Shown here: piece by piece, positions 25,836 to 35,684 of the stretch | Layout of the letters: every line of letters starts with the position of its first letter | Position numbering within the stretch: position 1 is the first letter of the stretch | Assembly: GCF_046224405.1 (NCBI RefSeq) | Contig: NZ_JBJXRK010000007.1 | Coordinates: 1-64,000 of the forward strand | Reading direction: 5' to 3' | Length of the DNA: 64,000 nt | Source: Gudongella sp046224405 | Lineage (GTDB): Bacteria; Bacillota; Clostridia; Tissierellales; Tissierellaceae | Program-made: the position numbers and the translations under genes | Notes under the pieces: model-generated | Seen by the model: only the letters and a program-made list of their open reading frames with translations | What the model was told of the DNA's origin: nothing | The model's database searches: none

Positions 25836-26678
25836 ATGAAAAATTTTGTTACAACAGATTGGCTGAAGGACAATTTGAATGGTGAAAACATTGTGGTCTT
25901 TGATGTTCGATACCAGTTGGGCAACGAAGGCTACGGACTTGAGGAATATAAGAAGGGGCACATAGATGGAGCCGTTTTTGTACCAATGGAGGACATCCTG
26001 ACTGGAGAGGTAAGGGAGCACGGTGGAAGACATCCCTTGCCTGATCTGAATGACTTTACAACCAATATGAAAAACCTTGGGGTCGAAAATGGTAAAATCG
26101 TAGTTGCATATGACGATGGAGAGCTTGCAATGGCTGGTAGACTTTGGTGGATGCTTAGATACATTGGCAAGGATGATGTTTTTATACTTAAGGGTGGCAT
26201 ATCCGAGTGGAAGGAAAAAGGCTTTGGCTTGTCGACAAAGGAAGTGGAGCCGGTCAAGGGAGTAGCACTAACAACCAGAATAAAGGATGAAATGATTGCA
26301 GATGTTGAGGATGTAAGAAGAGCCATGGGAAAAGATGATCAGATCATTGTGGATTCAAGGACTCCTGATAGGTACAGAGGAGAGATTGAGCCAATCGACA
26401 GAATACCAGGACACATACCCTCAGCAGTCAACTATCCTTGGACAGATTTGGTCGATGACATTGGAGCTGTTGACGGTGAAAAACTCACCGCTCATTACAG
26501 TAGACTTGGCAAATATGACAAGATACTTGTACACTGTGGTTCAGGGATTACCGGTACGGTAAATATTATGTTTATGGATGAGATTGGTCTTCAGCCAGTG
26601 CTTTACCTTGGAGGCTACAGTGATTGGATCAGTTATGAAGAAAATGAAATAGTAAGGGAAGCGGAGGATGTGGAATAA
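25836..26678 (+). CDS. Two-domain sulfurtransferase (rhodanese family)
   Basis: A 280-residue tandem rhodanese. The N-terminal domain (1-130) is inactive in form (FDVRYQL start, no active-site Cys). The C-terminal domain (about 155-280) holds the persulfide-forming C234 in VHCGSGITG. CGSG(V/I)T is the loop of thiosulfate and 3-mercaptopyruvate sulfurtransferases, which move sulfur to cyanide or thiols. Sitting in the same 5 kb as a cysteine desulfidase, it fits a sulfur-metabolism neighbourhood, but it has its own transcript. The start follows GGAGG. Confidence 0.93.
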   Translation: MKNFVTTDWLKDNLNGENIVVFDVRYQLGNEGYGLEEYKKGHIDGAVFVPMEDILTGEVREHGGRHPLPDLNDFTTNMKNLGVENGKIVVAYDDGELAMAGRLWWMLRYIGKDDVFILKGGISEWKEKGFGLSTKEVEPVKGVALTTRIKDEMIADVEDVRRAMGKDDQIIVDSRTPDRYRGEIEPIDRIPGHIPSAVNYPWTDLVDDIGAVDGEKLTAHYSRLGKYDKILVHCGSGITGTVNIMFMDEIGLQPVLYLGGYSDWISYEENEIVREAEDVE

Positions 26679-26740
26679 AGAGATTTATGACCATGCCATC
26701 AGGAAGGGGATTTCTGATTGAGGGTATGGTTTCTTGATTG

Positions 26741-26769
26741 TTTACAAGGAGTCCTGTTTGGGGTAATAT
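26741..26769 (+). promoter_or_regulatory. Sigma-A promoter of malQ-glgP
   Basis: TTTACA (26741-26746), 17-base spacer, TAATAT (26764-26769). The predicted start site falls just before the LacI-type operator. Confidence 0.75.
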
Positions 26770-26778
26770 AGTACTATG

Positions 26779-26792
26779 TTCAAACGGTTGCA
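26779..26792 (+). promoter_or_regulatory. LacI/MalR-type operator upstream of malQ
   Basis: TTCAAACGGTTGCA, a palindrome centred on CG with the LacI-family TGCAAACGNTTGCA pattern, sits over the predicted +1 region, as expected for repression. A related site precedes malE. Confidence 0.7.
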
Positions 26793-26829
26793 CAAATAAA
26801 TTCAATACCATGAAAGAAGGTGAGAAAGT

Positions 26830-28314
26830 TTGAAAAAAAGAGAGAGCGGCATATTGCTTTCCATTTCTTCTCTACCTGGAGAATATGGGATAGGAGATTT
26901 TGGAAAGGAAGCATATAAATTTGTTGATTTCCTACATCACGCGAGACAACGGTATTGGCAGATCCTCCCTCTGGGAGTCACAGGCTATGGGGATTCACCC
27001 TACCAATGCATATCTTCCTTCGCAGGGAACCCCTATTTCATTGATCTTGATGAGCTGGTCCAAAAGGGCTACTTGTCAAAGGAAGAGATACTCCAGGAGA
27101 ATTTGAACTCCGACTCTGAGAAGGTGGATTACGGCAGGCAGTATCACGGCAAATACAAGCTCCTTAGACTTGCCTACGAAAGAGCGAAGCATGACCTTTG
27201 GCCACAGCTGGAGTCCTTCTACGGGGAGAACAGAACCTGGCTAAGGGAATTTTCGCTGTTTATGACCATCAAGGAGACCCAGGGAAACAAGGCATGGCAG
27301 CTTTGGGATAAAGCTTTAAGGGACTTCAATGGCAAAAGGGTGGATGAGATTGAAAATGTTGAAAGGGAAAGGTTTTACTTTTGGATATTCACACAATTTT
27401 TCTTCCTGAAGCAATGGGAGGAGCTGAAGAAATATGCAAATAGGAAGGGGATAAGGATAATAGGTGACCTGCCCATATACGTATCGGCGGACAGCTCGGA
27501 TCTTTGGGCAAATCCATCACTTTTCAAGCTTGATAAAAACCTTGAGCCAACTACAGTTGCAGGAGTACCACCTGATTACTTTACAGCCACCGGTCAGCTT
27601 TGGGGCAACCCCGTATATGATTGGGATACCGTGGAGGAGGATAATTACAGCTTCTGGGTAAGAAGAATCAAGCATAGCTTCAGGCTGTACGATACACTGA
27701 GAATAGATCATTTTAGGGGATTTGAATCATTCTGGGAGGTTCCTGCAGGATCTGTAAATGCGGTAAATGGAAGGTGGGTAAAGGGACCTGGAATGAAACT
27801 TTTCAATAAAATAAGAGAAGAACTGGGAGAGCTGGACATAATTGCGGAGGACCTGGGATTTCAGACAGAACAGGTCGTAAAGCTGATAAATGACACTGGC
27901 TTTCCAGGAATGAAAATACTCCAGTTTGCGTTTGACCCGGAGGGTGACAGCGATTATCTTCCCCATAATCACGAGAGAAACTCAGTTGTATATACAGGAA
28001 CCCATGACAATAAGACTGTTAGGGACTGGATAGATACGGCACCTGAAAAGGAAAAGAAATTTGCAATCAAGTATCTTAAGCTGGACGATGAGGATGAGGG
28101 GTATAATTGGGGACTGATTAGGGGAGCATGGTGCTCCGGAGCTTATATGGCAGTGGCTCAGATGCAGGATTTTCTGGATTTGGGTGAGGAGTCCAGAATG
28201 AATACTCCCGCAACATTGGGGAACAACTGGACATGGAGAGTTAAGAAGTCAGAACTGAATCAGAAATTGTCCAAAAGAATTGCGGAACTGACCAGGACTT
28301 ACAGGAGGGGTTAA
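26830..28314 (+). CDS. malQ: 4-alpha-glucanotransferase
   Basis: Disproportionates maltodextrins, making glucose and longer chains for the phosphorylase. 494 residues, the usual length for the GH77 family. It has the nucleophile Asp in LRIDHFRGFE, the acid/base Glu in IIAEDLGF and the transition-state Asp in GTHDNKTV. The TTG start at 26830 is preceded by AAGGTGAG. It is followed immediately (one base) by glgP and preceded by a promoter and operator shared with the maltodextrin transport operon. Confidence 0.96.
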   Translation: MKKRESGILLSISSLPGEYGIGDFGKEAYKFVDFLHHARQRYWQILPLGVTGYGDSPYQCISSFAGNPYFIDLDELVQKGYLSKEEILQENLNSDSEKVDYGRQYHGKYKLLRLAYERAKHDLWPQLESFYGENRTWLREFSLFMTIKETQGNKAWQLWDKALRDFNGKRVDEIENVERERFYFWIFTQFFFLKQWEELKKYANRKGIRIIGDLPIYVSADSSDLWANPSLFKLDKNLEPTTVAGVPPDYFTATGQLWGNPVYDWDTVEEDNYSFWVRRIKHSFRLYDTLRIDHFRGFESFWEVPAGSVNAVNGRWVKGPGMKLFNKIREELGELDIIAEDLGFQTEQVVKLINDTGFPGMKILQFAFDPEGDSDYLPHNHERNSVVYTGTHDNKTVRDWIDTAPEKEKKFAIKYLKLDDEDEGYNWGLIRGAWCSGAYMAVAQMQDFLDLGEESRMNTPATLGNNWTWRVKKSELNQKLSKRIAELTRTYRRG

Positions 28315-28315
28315 T

Positions 28316-30679
28316 TTGTTGAATCACGAAAGTTTGAAAAAGAGAATAGATTTGTATGCCATGACCACCTTTGGAGGTGATTTCAAGGATCTCCTGGACT
28401 CTGAAAAATACGTAGTATTGTCCAAGGCAATGATGGAGACGATTCTGCCGCACTGGAACCAATCCAGAAAGAATACTGAAACCATGAAAAAAGCTTATTA
28501 TCTCTCGTCGGAATACCTAATGGGGAGATTTCTTACAAACAATCTGATTGCCATGGACACTAAGGATGAGGTGAAGGAAATCCTTAAGAACATGGGAGTC
28601 GACTATAATCAGGTGGAGGAGTCCGAAGAAGATCCCGCCCTTGGAAATGGAGGTCTGGGAAGGCTTGCAGCATGCTTTCTGGACTCTGCAGCAACTCTGG
28701 GTTACCCCATGGACGGATATGGGATCAGATATGATTTTGGCCTTTTCAAGCAGAAGATTGTCGATGGAGAGCAGGTTGAGGTGGCTGACAACTGGACCAA
28801 ATATGGAGATCCCTGGGGAATCAGAAAAATCAGTGAAAAGGTAAGGGTAACCTTTAAGGGTGGTGAGATATATGCCATCCCCTACGATTATCCTGTAATT
28901 GGCTATGACAATAAGCTGATAAACACACTTAGGCTTTGGAAGGCTGAGTCACTTGATGAGTTTGATTTCAGAGCCTTCAATGACCAGAACTACGATCTTG
29001 CCGTCAAGGCCAAAAACGATGCTGAAAACATCGCCAAGGTCCTGTATCCAAATGATTCCTATGAAGAAGGGAAGAAGCTGAGATTGAAGCAGCAGTACTT
29101 CTTTGTTTCTGCATCCCTTCAGGATATGATAAGGAGATTCAAAAGCAAGAATCTTGACTTTGAGGATTTCCCCAAGTACCACTCCATACAGCTTAATGAC
29201 ACCCACCCAGCGGTGGCGATACCTGAGCTTATGAGGCTGTTGACAAGAAAGGAAGACGTAGAATGGGACAAGGCGTGGAGAATAACAACTGCAACCTTTG
29301 CCTATACAAACCATACACTACTTGCAGAAGCTTTGGAGCAGTGGCCTGAAAGATACTATCAGGAGCTGATTCCGCAGGTGTACAAGGTAATCTTGAGGAT
29401 ACACCAAATGCTTATTGATGAGCTAAAGGGCAAAGGAATACAGGATCACGACCTTAACAGATATGAAATAATCCACAATGGGAACATCAGAATGGCTTGG
29501 ATGTCAATCTTTGGATCCAAATCAATTAATGGCGTAGCAAGGCTTCATACGGATCTGCTTATTAATCAGGAGCTGAATGACTGGTATAGGTTGTATCCAG
29601 AAAAATTCAACAACAAAACAAACGGCATTACACAGAGAAGATGGCTGCTGCAGTCAAATCCTGAGCTTTCGGAGCTGATTACAGAGCTCTTGGGTTCAGA
29701 GGATTGGATAACAGATCTGAAGATGCTCAAGAACCTTGAATCCTATGCAGATGTCCCTGAAATAATGGAGAGGTTCCTCCAAATCAAGTGGACTAAAAAG
29801 AAACAGCTTTCAGACTATATACTCCAGGAGGAAGGGGAGGAAATAGATCCGGATTCCCTGTTTGACATTCAGATAAAGAGACTTCATGAATACAAAAGGC
29901 AGCTACTGAATGCCTTCCACATACTGTTCCTGTATTATGAGCTAAAGGAGAACCCTGATCTTAAAAGGGTGCCAAGAACATTCATATTTGGAGCAAAGGC
30001 CGCTCCGGGCTATGTAAGGGCAAAGGCCATCATTAGATTTATCAACAATATTGCAGAGCTGGTTAATGGTGACCCGGCCATGGAGGGCAAACTTAAGGTT
30101 GTATTTGTTCAGAATTACAGAGTATCCTATGGGGAAAAACTATTCCCGGCAGCTGACCTATCCGAGCAGATTTCAACTGCCGGCAAGGAGGCTTCAGGTA
30201 CTGGAAACATGAAGTTCATGCTAAACGGAGCACCGACAATTGGAACCTATGATGGAGCCAATATAGAGATAGTGGAAGAGGCTGGAGATGCCAACAACTA
30301 TATTTTCGGGTTGAAAGTTGAGGAGATTGAGAAAATCAGAGACTCCTACAACCCAGAGGAGATTTACCAAAAAGATCCTAAGCTCAGAAGAGTGGTTGAT
30401 ACACTAATAGATGGAACCTTCGAAGACAAGGACGGTTCTTATAGGGAGCTTCACAATTCACTTCTGTATGGAGCCAACTGGCACAGGGCAGACAATTATT
30501 TTGTTCTTAAGGACTTCCATGAGTACAGGAAAGCCCACGAAAAAGCTGATGCAGATTATGTGGACAGACTGGGCTGGGCGAGAAAATGTTGGTTAAATAT
30601 GTCAAATTCGGGTAAATTTAGTTCAGACAGAACTATTGAGCAATACGCCCAGGAAATTTGGGATATTGAAAAGATTTAG
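28316..30679 (+). CDS. glgP: Glycogen/maltodextrin phosphorylase
   Basis: Releases glucose-1-phosphate from alpha-1,4-glucans with phosphate and PLP. The 787-residue length is normal for the GT35 family. EDPALGNGGLGRLAACFLDS is the N-terminal signature. The PLP lysine is in EASGTGNMKFMLNGA, followed by TIGTYDGANIEI. It follows malQ by one base. Two TTG codons are in line (28316 and 28319); spacing to AGGAGGGG favours 28319. MalQ and GlgP together turn imported maltodextrin into glucose and glucose-1-phosphate. Confidence 0.96.
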   Translation: MLNHESLKKRIDLYAMTTFGGDFKDLLDSEKYVVLSKAMMETILPHWNQSRKNTETMKKAYYLSSEYLMGRFLTNNLIAMDTKDEVKEILKNMGVDYNQVEESEEDPALGNGGLGRLAACFLDSAATLGYPMDGYGIRYDFGLFKQKIVDGEQVEVADNWTKYGDPWGIRKISEKVRVTFKGGEIYAIPYDYPVIGYDNKLINTLRLWKAESLDEFDFRAFNDQNYDLAVKAKNDAENIAKVLYPNDSYEEGKKLRLKQQYFFVSASLQDMIRRFKSKNLDFEDFPKYHSIQLNDTHPAVAIPELMRLLTRKEDVEWDKAWRITTATFAYTNHTLLAEALEQWPERYYQELIPQVYKVILRIHQMLIDELKGKGIQDHDLNRYEIIHNGNIRMAWMSIFGSKSINGVARLHTDLLINQELNDWYRLYPEKFNNKTNGITQRRWLLQSNPELSELITELLGSEDWITDLKMLKNLESYADVPEIMERFLQIKWTKKKQLSDYILQEEGEEIDPDSLFDIQIKRLHEYKRQLLNAFHILFLYYELKENPDLKRVPRTFIFGAKAAPGYVRAKAIIRFINNIAELVNGDPAMEGKLKVVFVQNYRVSYGEKLFPAADLSEQISTAGKEASGTGNMKFMLNGAPTIGTYDGANIEIVEEAGDANNYIFGLKVEEIEKIRDSYNPEEIYQKDPKLRRVVDTLIDGTFEDKDGSYRELHNSLLYGANWHRADNYFVLKDFHEYRKAHEKADADYVDRLGWARKCWLNMSNSGKFSSDRTIEQYAQEIWDIEKI

Positions 30680-30683
30680 GTCA

Positions 30684-30702
30684 AGGGGCTAAGCCCCTTG
30701 TC
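30684..30702 (+). terminator. Hairpin after glgP
   Basis: CAAGGGG/CCCCTTG with a 5-base loop, 5 bases after the stop. Only TCTAAATAA follows, so it may be a weak terminator or a 3'-end stabiliser. Confidence 0.45.
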
Positions 30703-30766
30703 TAAATAAACTGGAATTTAATTCCTCCAAAAGTGGATGGATTAAATTATATATTTTTGCATTCTA

Positions 30767-30780
30767 TGCAAGCGTATGCA
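30767..30780 (+). promoter_or_regulatory. LacI/MalR-type operator upstream of malE
   Basis: TGCAAGCGTATGCA, with TGCA half-sites around a central CG, 26 bases before malE. It is similar to the site before malQ and is therefore a likely target of the LacI-family gene at 36787. Confidence 0.65.
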
Positions 30781-30805
30781 CAAAAAAGATTAGGGGGAAG
30801 AAAAG

Positions 30806-32149
30806 ATGAAAATGAAAAAGAATTTATTCTTGGTGATGTTCCTTGTGTTGGTACTGACAGTGACTGCATGTTCACCTGGAGCAGAAGAAGAGCCTGCAGC
30901 TCCACCAGAGGAACCATCAGGTGAGGCGCCTGCTGAGGGCATTTCAGCTAGTATATCAGTACAGGTTGAGTCAAGTTGGAGAGAGTACTACGAAGATGCA
31001 GTTGCAAGAGTTATGGAGAAGCATCCTGATGCAACAATTGAGCTGATTGAAACAGGCTCATTCGACCATCTGGACGTTCTTGATGCAACTGATGTCACCA
31101 ACGAGGATGTAGCTGACGTATTCGCAATTCCAGCAGACAGGATCTATGGATTGTCAAATAATGAAGCACTTGCACCTATGGATGCAATGGCAATGGCTGA
31201 AAATGTTGGCGGATTTGACAATTATGATGAAGGACTGGGCGGAAACTTCAATATTGATGGAGACTATCTGGCATTTCCTATGAATATTGAAACCCTTGTA
31301 AACTTTGTAAACACAGCCAATGCTGAAGCCAAAGGAATCGATCTTGAAAGTGAGATCGAGTTCACTGACCTTGGACATGTTGATATGCTAATACCGGCAT
31401 TTGATGCTTGGTTTGGAGTTTCCTTCGCCAATGCAGGTGGAATGGAGCTACTTGGACATGATGAATCAGGTCAACTTTATTCAGACTTGACCAAGGACTT
31501 CTCAGAACTTAACGAGCAGCAACAAGCAGTTTTCACAGCACTTTACAACTATTGGAATGCACATGACAATGCAGGAACACCACTTTGGGATGAAAATGCA
31601 GCATGGGGCTACATGGACACTGAATTCTCAACAGGTGGACAGAATGTAATAAGACTTGAAGGCCCTTGGTCAACGGGAAGTCTTTCAGCACTTGCTGGAG
31701 ATGGCGAAGACCTTGATATTATCCCAATAAACCAGGTTCTTGTTGAGGGATATCCTCTTGCACACTGGAAAGGTGGTTGGGGACTGGCAATAAACTCAAG
31801 AAATGAGATGGATGCAGACAAGATGGCACTATCACAGGCAATGATTGAAGAAATCATGAACACCGACCATGCTGTTGACTTTTTCAAGGCAACAGGTAAG
31901 ATCATGGAAAACGTACCAGCAGATGAATATCTGAATTCAGACCTTTCAGAGACTGACAAGAAAGTAATATCCGCAGTACTTGAATCCTATGATGCAGCCC
32001 CGGCAAGACCTCTTTTCACAGAGTGGGGATCAGTATGGGATACTTGGAAGAACGGACTTCTTTCATGGTCTTCTGTAAACCCAGGAACGGTTGAAGAGGC
32101 TTATGACGCAATGAAAGCTTCATTTGAAGCCATGATGATGAACTACTAA
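30806..32149 (+). CDS. malE: Maltodextrin-binding lipoprotein
   Basis: The extracellular solute-binding subunit of a maltose/maltodextrin ABC importer. A 447-residue precursor with a type II signal peptide ending in LTVTAC, lipid-modified C22, then a Glu/Pro/Ala-rich linker (to about 50). The binding-protein fold follows, with AFPMNIETLVNF and RLEGPWSTGSL (typical MalE segments that line the cleft). Substrate assignment rests on the neighbours malQ, glgP and the UgpC/MsmK-type ATPase. It is followed by a stable hairpin, common after abundant binding proteins. Confidence 0.92.
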   Translation: MKMKKNLFLVMFLVLVLTVTACSPGAEEEPAAPPEEPSGEAPAEGISASISVQVESSWREYYEDAVARVMEKHPDATIELIETGSFDHLDVLDATDVTNEDVADVFAIPADRIYGLSNNEALAPMDAMAMAENVGGFDNYDEGLGGNFNIDGDYLAFPMNIETLVNFVNTANAEAKGIDLESEIEFTDLGHVDMLIPAFDAWFGVSFANAGGMELLGHDESGQLYSDLTKDFSELNEQQQAVFTALYNYWNAHDNAGTPLWDENAAWGYMDTEFSTGGQNVIRLEGPWSTGSLSALAGDGEDLDIIPINQVLVEGYPLAHWKGGWGLAINSRNEMDADKMALSQAMIEEIMNTDHAVDFFKATGKIMENVPADEYLNSDLSETDKKVISAVLESYDAAPARPLFTEWGSVWDTWKNGLLSWSSVNPGTVEEAYDAMKASFEAMMMNY

Positions 32150-32155
32150 ATAATT

Positions 32156-32190
32156 TTGGGAATAGAGCCTAGGCTCTATTCCCAAAAAAA
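32156..32190 (+). terminator. Intra-operon hairpin after malE
   Basis: TTGGGAATAGAGCC and its complement form a long near-perfect stem with almost no loop. It is followed by A-rich, not T-rich, sequence. This suggests mRNA stabilisation or partial termination that lets malE be made in excess over the permeases. Confidence 0.65.
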
Positions 32191-32215
32191 TTATCCAATA
32201 GGCAAGGAGAATAAG

Positions 32216-32671
32216 ATGAGTGAAAAAAGACATCTGCCACTAAAGAAATTTTACATAATATTGGCTTTGACCAGCATGCTGGTCTTGATTGCGTCATTGG
32301 AAGCTCTAATTGTGGTCAAGGATGGAAGCCTGTTTATTCAGTGGGCAGCTGAAAACTTTCCAGACACCACCCCTGACAACCTGTTATTCACTCAATATGT
32401 ATCCTCAAATCTTGCCATATACTTTCTAAAGGTTGTAATCCCTTCAACAATAGCGGTTATGGCGTTTGTTACTCATACAAAGGCTGAATTCTCACCACTG
32501 GTTGTATATATCTGGGTGATATTATCCTTTGGGGGCTTGGCATATACAACGGCGGATATGAACTTCCAATCGGTTTTCTTTTATTTGAATGGATTGATCT
32601 ATACGGCACTTATTCTATATATTTATTTCGCGGTGGGCATATCAAGAGATAACATCGGGGGTGAGAATTAG
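32216..32671 (+). CDS. Four-helix membrane protein of the maltodextrin operon
   Basis: A 151-residue protein with four hydrophobic segments (about 13-33, 60-82, 91-112 and 118-142) and no family I recognise. The ATG at 32216 follows AAGGAG; an ORF read from further upstream would run through the hairpin. It ends one base before malF. Co-transcription between the binding protein and the permease, and the unusual extension on MalF, suggest an accessory part of this importer, but that is inference from position. Confidence 0.75.
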   Translation: MSEKRHLPLKKFYIILALTSMLVLIASLEALIVVKDGSLFIQWAAENFPDTTPDNLLFTQYVSSNLAIYFLKVVIPSTIAVMAFVTHTKAEFSPLVVYIWVILSFGGLAYTTADMNFQSVFFYLNGLIYTALILYIYFAVGISRDNIGGEN

Positions 32672-34768
32672 ATGGCAACCTACAGCGTGCATTTAAAGGA
32701 CGATATTGGGAACAAGTACGAAAGAAAGAACAAGTATCTCCTCCAGCTTGCCCAGCTTGACGAAAAAATCAAGCAGGAGGCGGACAGCAATAAAAAGACG
32801 GAACTTCTGAAGGAAAGGAAGAGCCTTGTTTCCAACAAGAAAAAGCATCCTCACAACATCAGGCTGGAGGAGTTCAGGAAAAAGGAAGGTGAATTCCTGA
32901 ATTCCCTTAAATCAAATGTGGCTGAATACAAAAAAACTCTTTCGGAAAAAACCAACAACCAGGTAAAGAATCTTAAAACCAGAATGTATCATCATGAGAA
33001 GAGGATCGATTTTTACAAGGAGTATAGTGAGCTTACCTACGAGGCAGACTTCAAGTACAGGGAAAGCAAAATCCATGTGGAACAGATACCAGAGATAATA
33101 GATTTCATCGAGGGTATAGAAGCGGAACTGTTCCAGGCAATAGAGGCAAAGGACAACTTAGACCCCAAGGATGATGCAAGAATGAAGGAAGACCTGAAAT
33201 CCTTCAAGAAGGAAGCCAAGGAGAAGAGAGACAAGGAAATCCAGAAGGTCAAGGAAAGAAGAAAAGAGGGTATCATCTCAAGCAAGGCTGAAACCAATGC
33301 AATAAAGGAGGTAAAGAGGGAATATAAAAACCAGGTAAAGCTTCAGGAATATAAAATTCCTTCGAAGGAAAACAAGGATTTTATCAGAAGCAAGAAAAGA
33401 GAACTCGCAAACGGAATCAGAAGGAGTGAAAAGGTACTAAAGGCCGATGTGGCAGATACCAGGAGGAAGATTCCAGTCGAGTTTGAAAAGAGCAGACCCG
33501 TAGTTGCCTATGCCACAATCCTGCTTCCTGGAGTAGGGCAGCTCATAAATGGTCAAAGAAGAAAGGCCTTGTTTTTCATTCTTGCCACTCTTTTTAGCTA
33601 TTTCATCGCCATACCCTACGCCCTTGGCTATGGGAATTATCAGGGTGAGGGAGTTGCGGGGCTGATATCCCTGGCAGAAGGAGGAGCAAGGGTAGACAAG
33701 TCCCTGATATTTATGATAGAGGGCGTAGTTGCAATATTTCTTGTGCTGATTGCAATTGGACTCTTTTATGCTTCCTTCAGGGATGTATTGAAAACTGAAA
33801 GGAGAATGATCAGGGGAATTCGTCCAACAAACTGGTTTGAAACCAAAAGGACAATATTCCAGGAGGGCTTTCCATATGTGACATCCTTCCCGGCGATGCT
33901 GGTAATCATATTCATCGTACTCGTGCCTGTAATAACTACATTTCTATTATCCTTTACAAATATGAATCCCCAGAACCAGTCAAAGTTCACATGGGTGGGG
34001 GTGGATAACTACAAGTTGATTGCACTGGGCGAAGGCCTTGCGGGAAGCGTGTTCTGGCTGATATTCATCTGGACCATAATTTGGACACTTGTTGCAACCA
34101 CTTTGGCCATACTCTTGGGATTCTTTTTGGCCCTACTGGTAAACAACGACAGAATCAAGGGTAAAAAGTTTTTCAGAACAATATATATCCTTCCATGGGC
34201 TGTCCCAGCATTCATAACCATAATGTTTTTCAGCATAATGGTGGCTCCTGGTGGGGTAATAACTGAAATTCTAAACTCCATCTTCAATTCAAGGATAGAG
34301 ATAAAGAACGACACAGTCCTAACTAGAGCAGCGCTGATTCTTATACAGGGGTGGCTTGGAAGCGCATATGTATTCCTTCTAACCACTGGAGTTCTTCAGG
34401 CAATCCCCGGAGATCTTTACGAGGCGGCAGATATAGATGGAGCATCATCCTTTGAGAAGCTTCGAAGGATTACTGTACCTCTGGTATTGTTCCAGATAGC
34501 ACCCCTTTTGGTAACCCAGTATACATTTAACTTCAACAACTTCTCTGTAATATTCCTGTTCAACAGCGGGGGGCCATTTGATCCCCAAAGGTACGGAAAT
34601 TTGGCAGGATCTTCAGACCTTTTGATATCTTATGTCTACAAGCTGGCTTTTGTCAACCAGTACCAGGCCATTGCTGCAGCCATCACAATATTTATTTCAC
34701 TAGGTGTAATGTTCTTTGCCTTCCTGGGCTTCAGGCGGTCAAAAGGATTTAAGGAGGGGAGATTATAA
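32672..34768 (+). CDS. malF: Maltodextrin ABC permease MalF with long charged N-terminal extension
   Basis: The 698-residue membrane subunit. Residues about 290-695 are a normal MalF permease: two preliminary helices (about 278-330 and 345-370), then the MetI-like core with the ATPase-coupling EAA loop EAADIDGASSFEKLRRI. Residues 1-270 are highly charged (Lys/Glu heptad-like repeats, such as the KSFKKEAKEKRDKEIQKVKE stretch), predicted coiled coil, and have no counterpart in ordinary MalF. They should lie on the cytoplasmic side. The stop overlaps the malG start by one base. Confidence 0.9.
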   Translation: MATYSVHLKDDIGNKYERKNKYLLQLAQLDEKIKQEADSNKKTELLKERKSLVSNKKKHPHNIRLEEFRKKEGEFLNSLKSNVAEYKKTLSEKTNNQVKNLKTRMYHHEKRIDFYKEYSELTYEADFKYRESKIHVEQIPEIIDFIEGIEAELFQAIEAKDNLDPKDDARMKEDLKSFKKEAKEKRDKEIQKVKERRKEGIISSKAETNAIKEVKREYKNQVKLQEYKIPSKENKDFIRSKKRELANGIRRSEKVLKADVADTRRKIPVEFEKSRPVVAYATILLPGVGQLINGQRRKALFFILATLFSYFIAIPYALGYGNYQGEGVAGLISLAEGGARVDKSLIFMIEGVVAIFLVLIAIGLFYASFRDVLKTERRMIRGIRPTNWFETKRTIFQEGFPYVTSFPAMLVIIFIVLVPVITTFLLSFTNMNPQNQSKFTWVGVDNYKLIALGEGLAGSVFWLIFIWTIIWTLVATTLAILLGFFLALLVNNDRIKGKKFFRTIYILPWAVPAFITIMFFSIMVAPGGVITEILNSIFNSRIEIKNDTVLTRAALILIQGWLGSAYVFLLTTGVLQAIPGDLYEAADIDGASSFEKLRRITVPLVLFQIAPLLVTQYTFNFNNFSVIFLFNSGGPFDPQRYGNLAGSSDLLISYVYKLAFVNQYQAIAAAITIFISLGVMFFAFLGFRRSKGFKEGRL

Positions 34769-35673
34769 TGGCACTTTTCAGCAAAAAAAATAAAAAGGAA
34801 AAAGGATTGTACCTCTCTGACAAGCCTCCCTTGACAGTTGCGGGAATCATAGGGCTTGTGATGTCCTACACCATTCTGTTTGCCTGGGTTCTGGCAATTG
34901 TATGGCCACTATTCCAAATGGTGGTGTCCGCATTTAACGGAAGGCAGCAGCAATATATAATGGGTAATGAAAACTTTGAGTTTTCCCTCAGGCACTTTGA
35001 ATTTCTCTATAATGAGACCTACTACCTGACATGGGTAAGGAATACCCTATTCATAGCCATCAGCACCGCTCTTTTGACTCTTGTCATGGTATCCTTCACT
35101 GGTTATGCCTACTCCAGGTACAGATTCAAGGGAAGAAAGGCATCCCTTATGGCAATAATGCTTATTCAAACCATTCCAACATTTGCTGGAATAACTGCAT
35201 TCTTTACGATGCATTCAATTGTGTCTTCTGTGATTCCTGCATTTAGCAGACAGATGATGCTTATACTGATTTATGCAGGACCTGCAATAGCATCCAATAC
35301 ATTTATACTAAAAGGATATATCGATTCCGTTTCCACTGAGCTTGACGATGCGGCAAAGATTGACGGGTGTTCAAATTTTGACATATACAGGCTCATCATA
35401 ATGCCAATTGCAAGGCCCATGCTTACAATTATTGCGCTTTGGTCGTTTATCGGTCCCTTCATGGATTATCTGCTGGCAAAGGTTCTACTCACAAGCCCAA
35501 GCACATATACATTGGCTGTTGGACTGTTCACCCTGATAAGTGATTTCAGGACCATGAATCAGCCGGCTTTTGCTGCAGGTGGACTTCTGACTGCAATACC
35601 GATTGTAATAATGTTTGTAGTATTGCAGAAGCAGCTGGTGTCTGGATTGACAAGTGGATCTGTTAAAGGATAG
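34768..35673 (+). CDS. malG: Maltodextrin ABC permease MalG
   Basis: The second permease subunit, 301 residues with six membrane helices. The EAA loop is ELDDAAKIDGCSNFDIYRLI. The start overlaps the end of malF and follows GGAGGGG. It forms the channel with MalF and receives maltodextrin from MalE, powered by the ATPase encoded next. Confidence 0.94.
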   Translation: MALFSKKNKKEKGLYLSDKPPLTVAGIIGLVMSYTILFAWVLAIVWPLFQMVVSAFNGRQQQYIMGNENFEFSLRHFEFLYNETYYLTWVRNTLFIAISTALLTLVMVSFTGYAYSRYRFKGRKASLMAIMLIQTIPTFAGITAFFTMHSIVSSVIPAFSRQMMLILIYAGPAIASNTFILKGYIDSVSTELDDAAKIDGCSNFDIYRLIIMPIARPMLTIIALWSFIGPFMDYLLAKVLLTSPSTYTLAVGLFTLISDFRTMNQPAFAAGGLLTAIPIVIMFVVLQKQLVSGLTSGSVKG

Positions 35674-35684
35674 GAGGGAATTCC

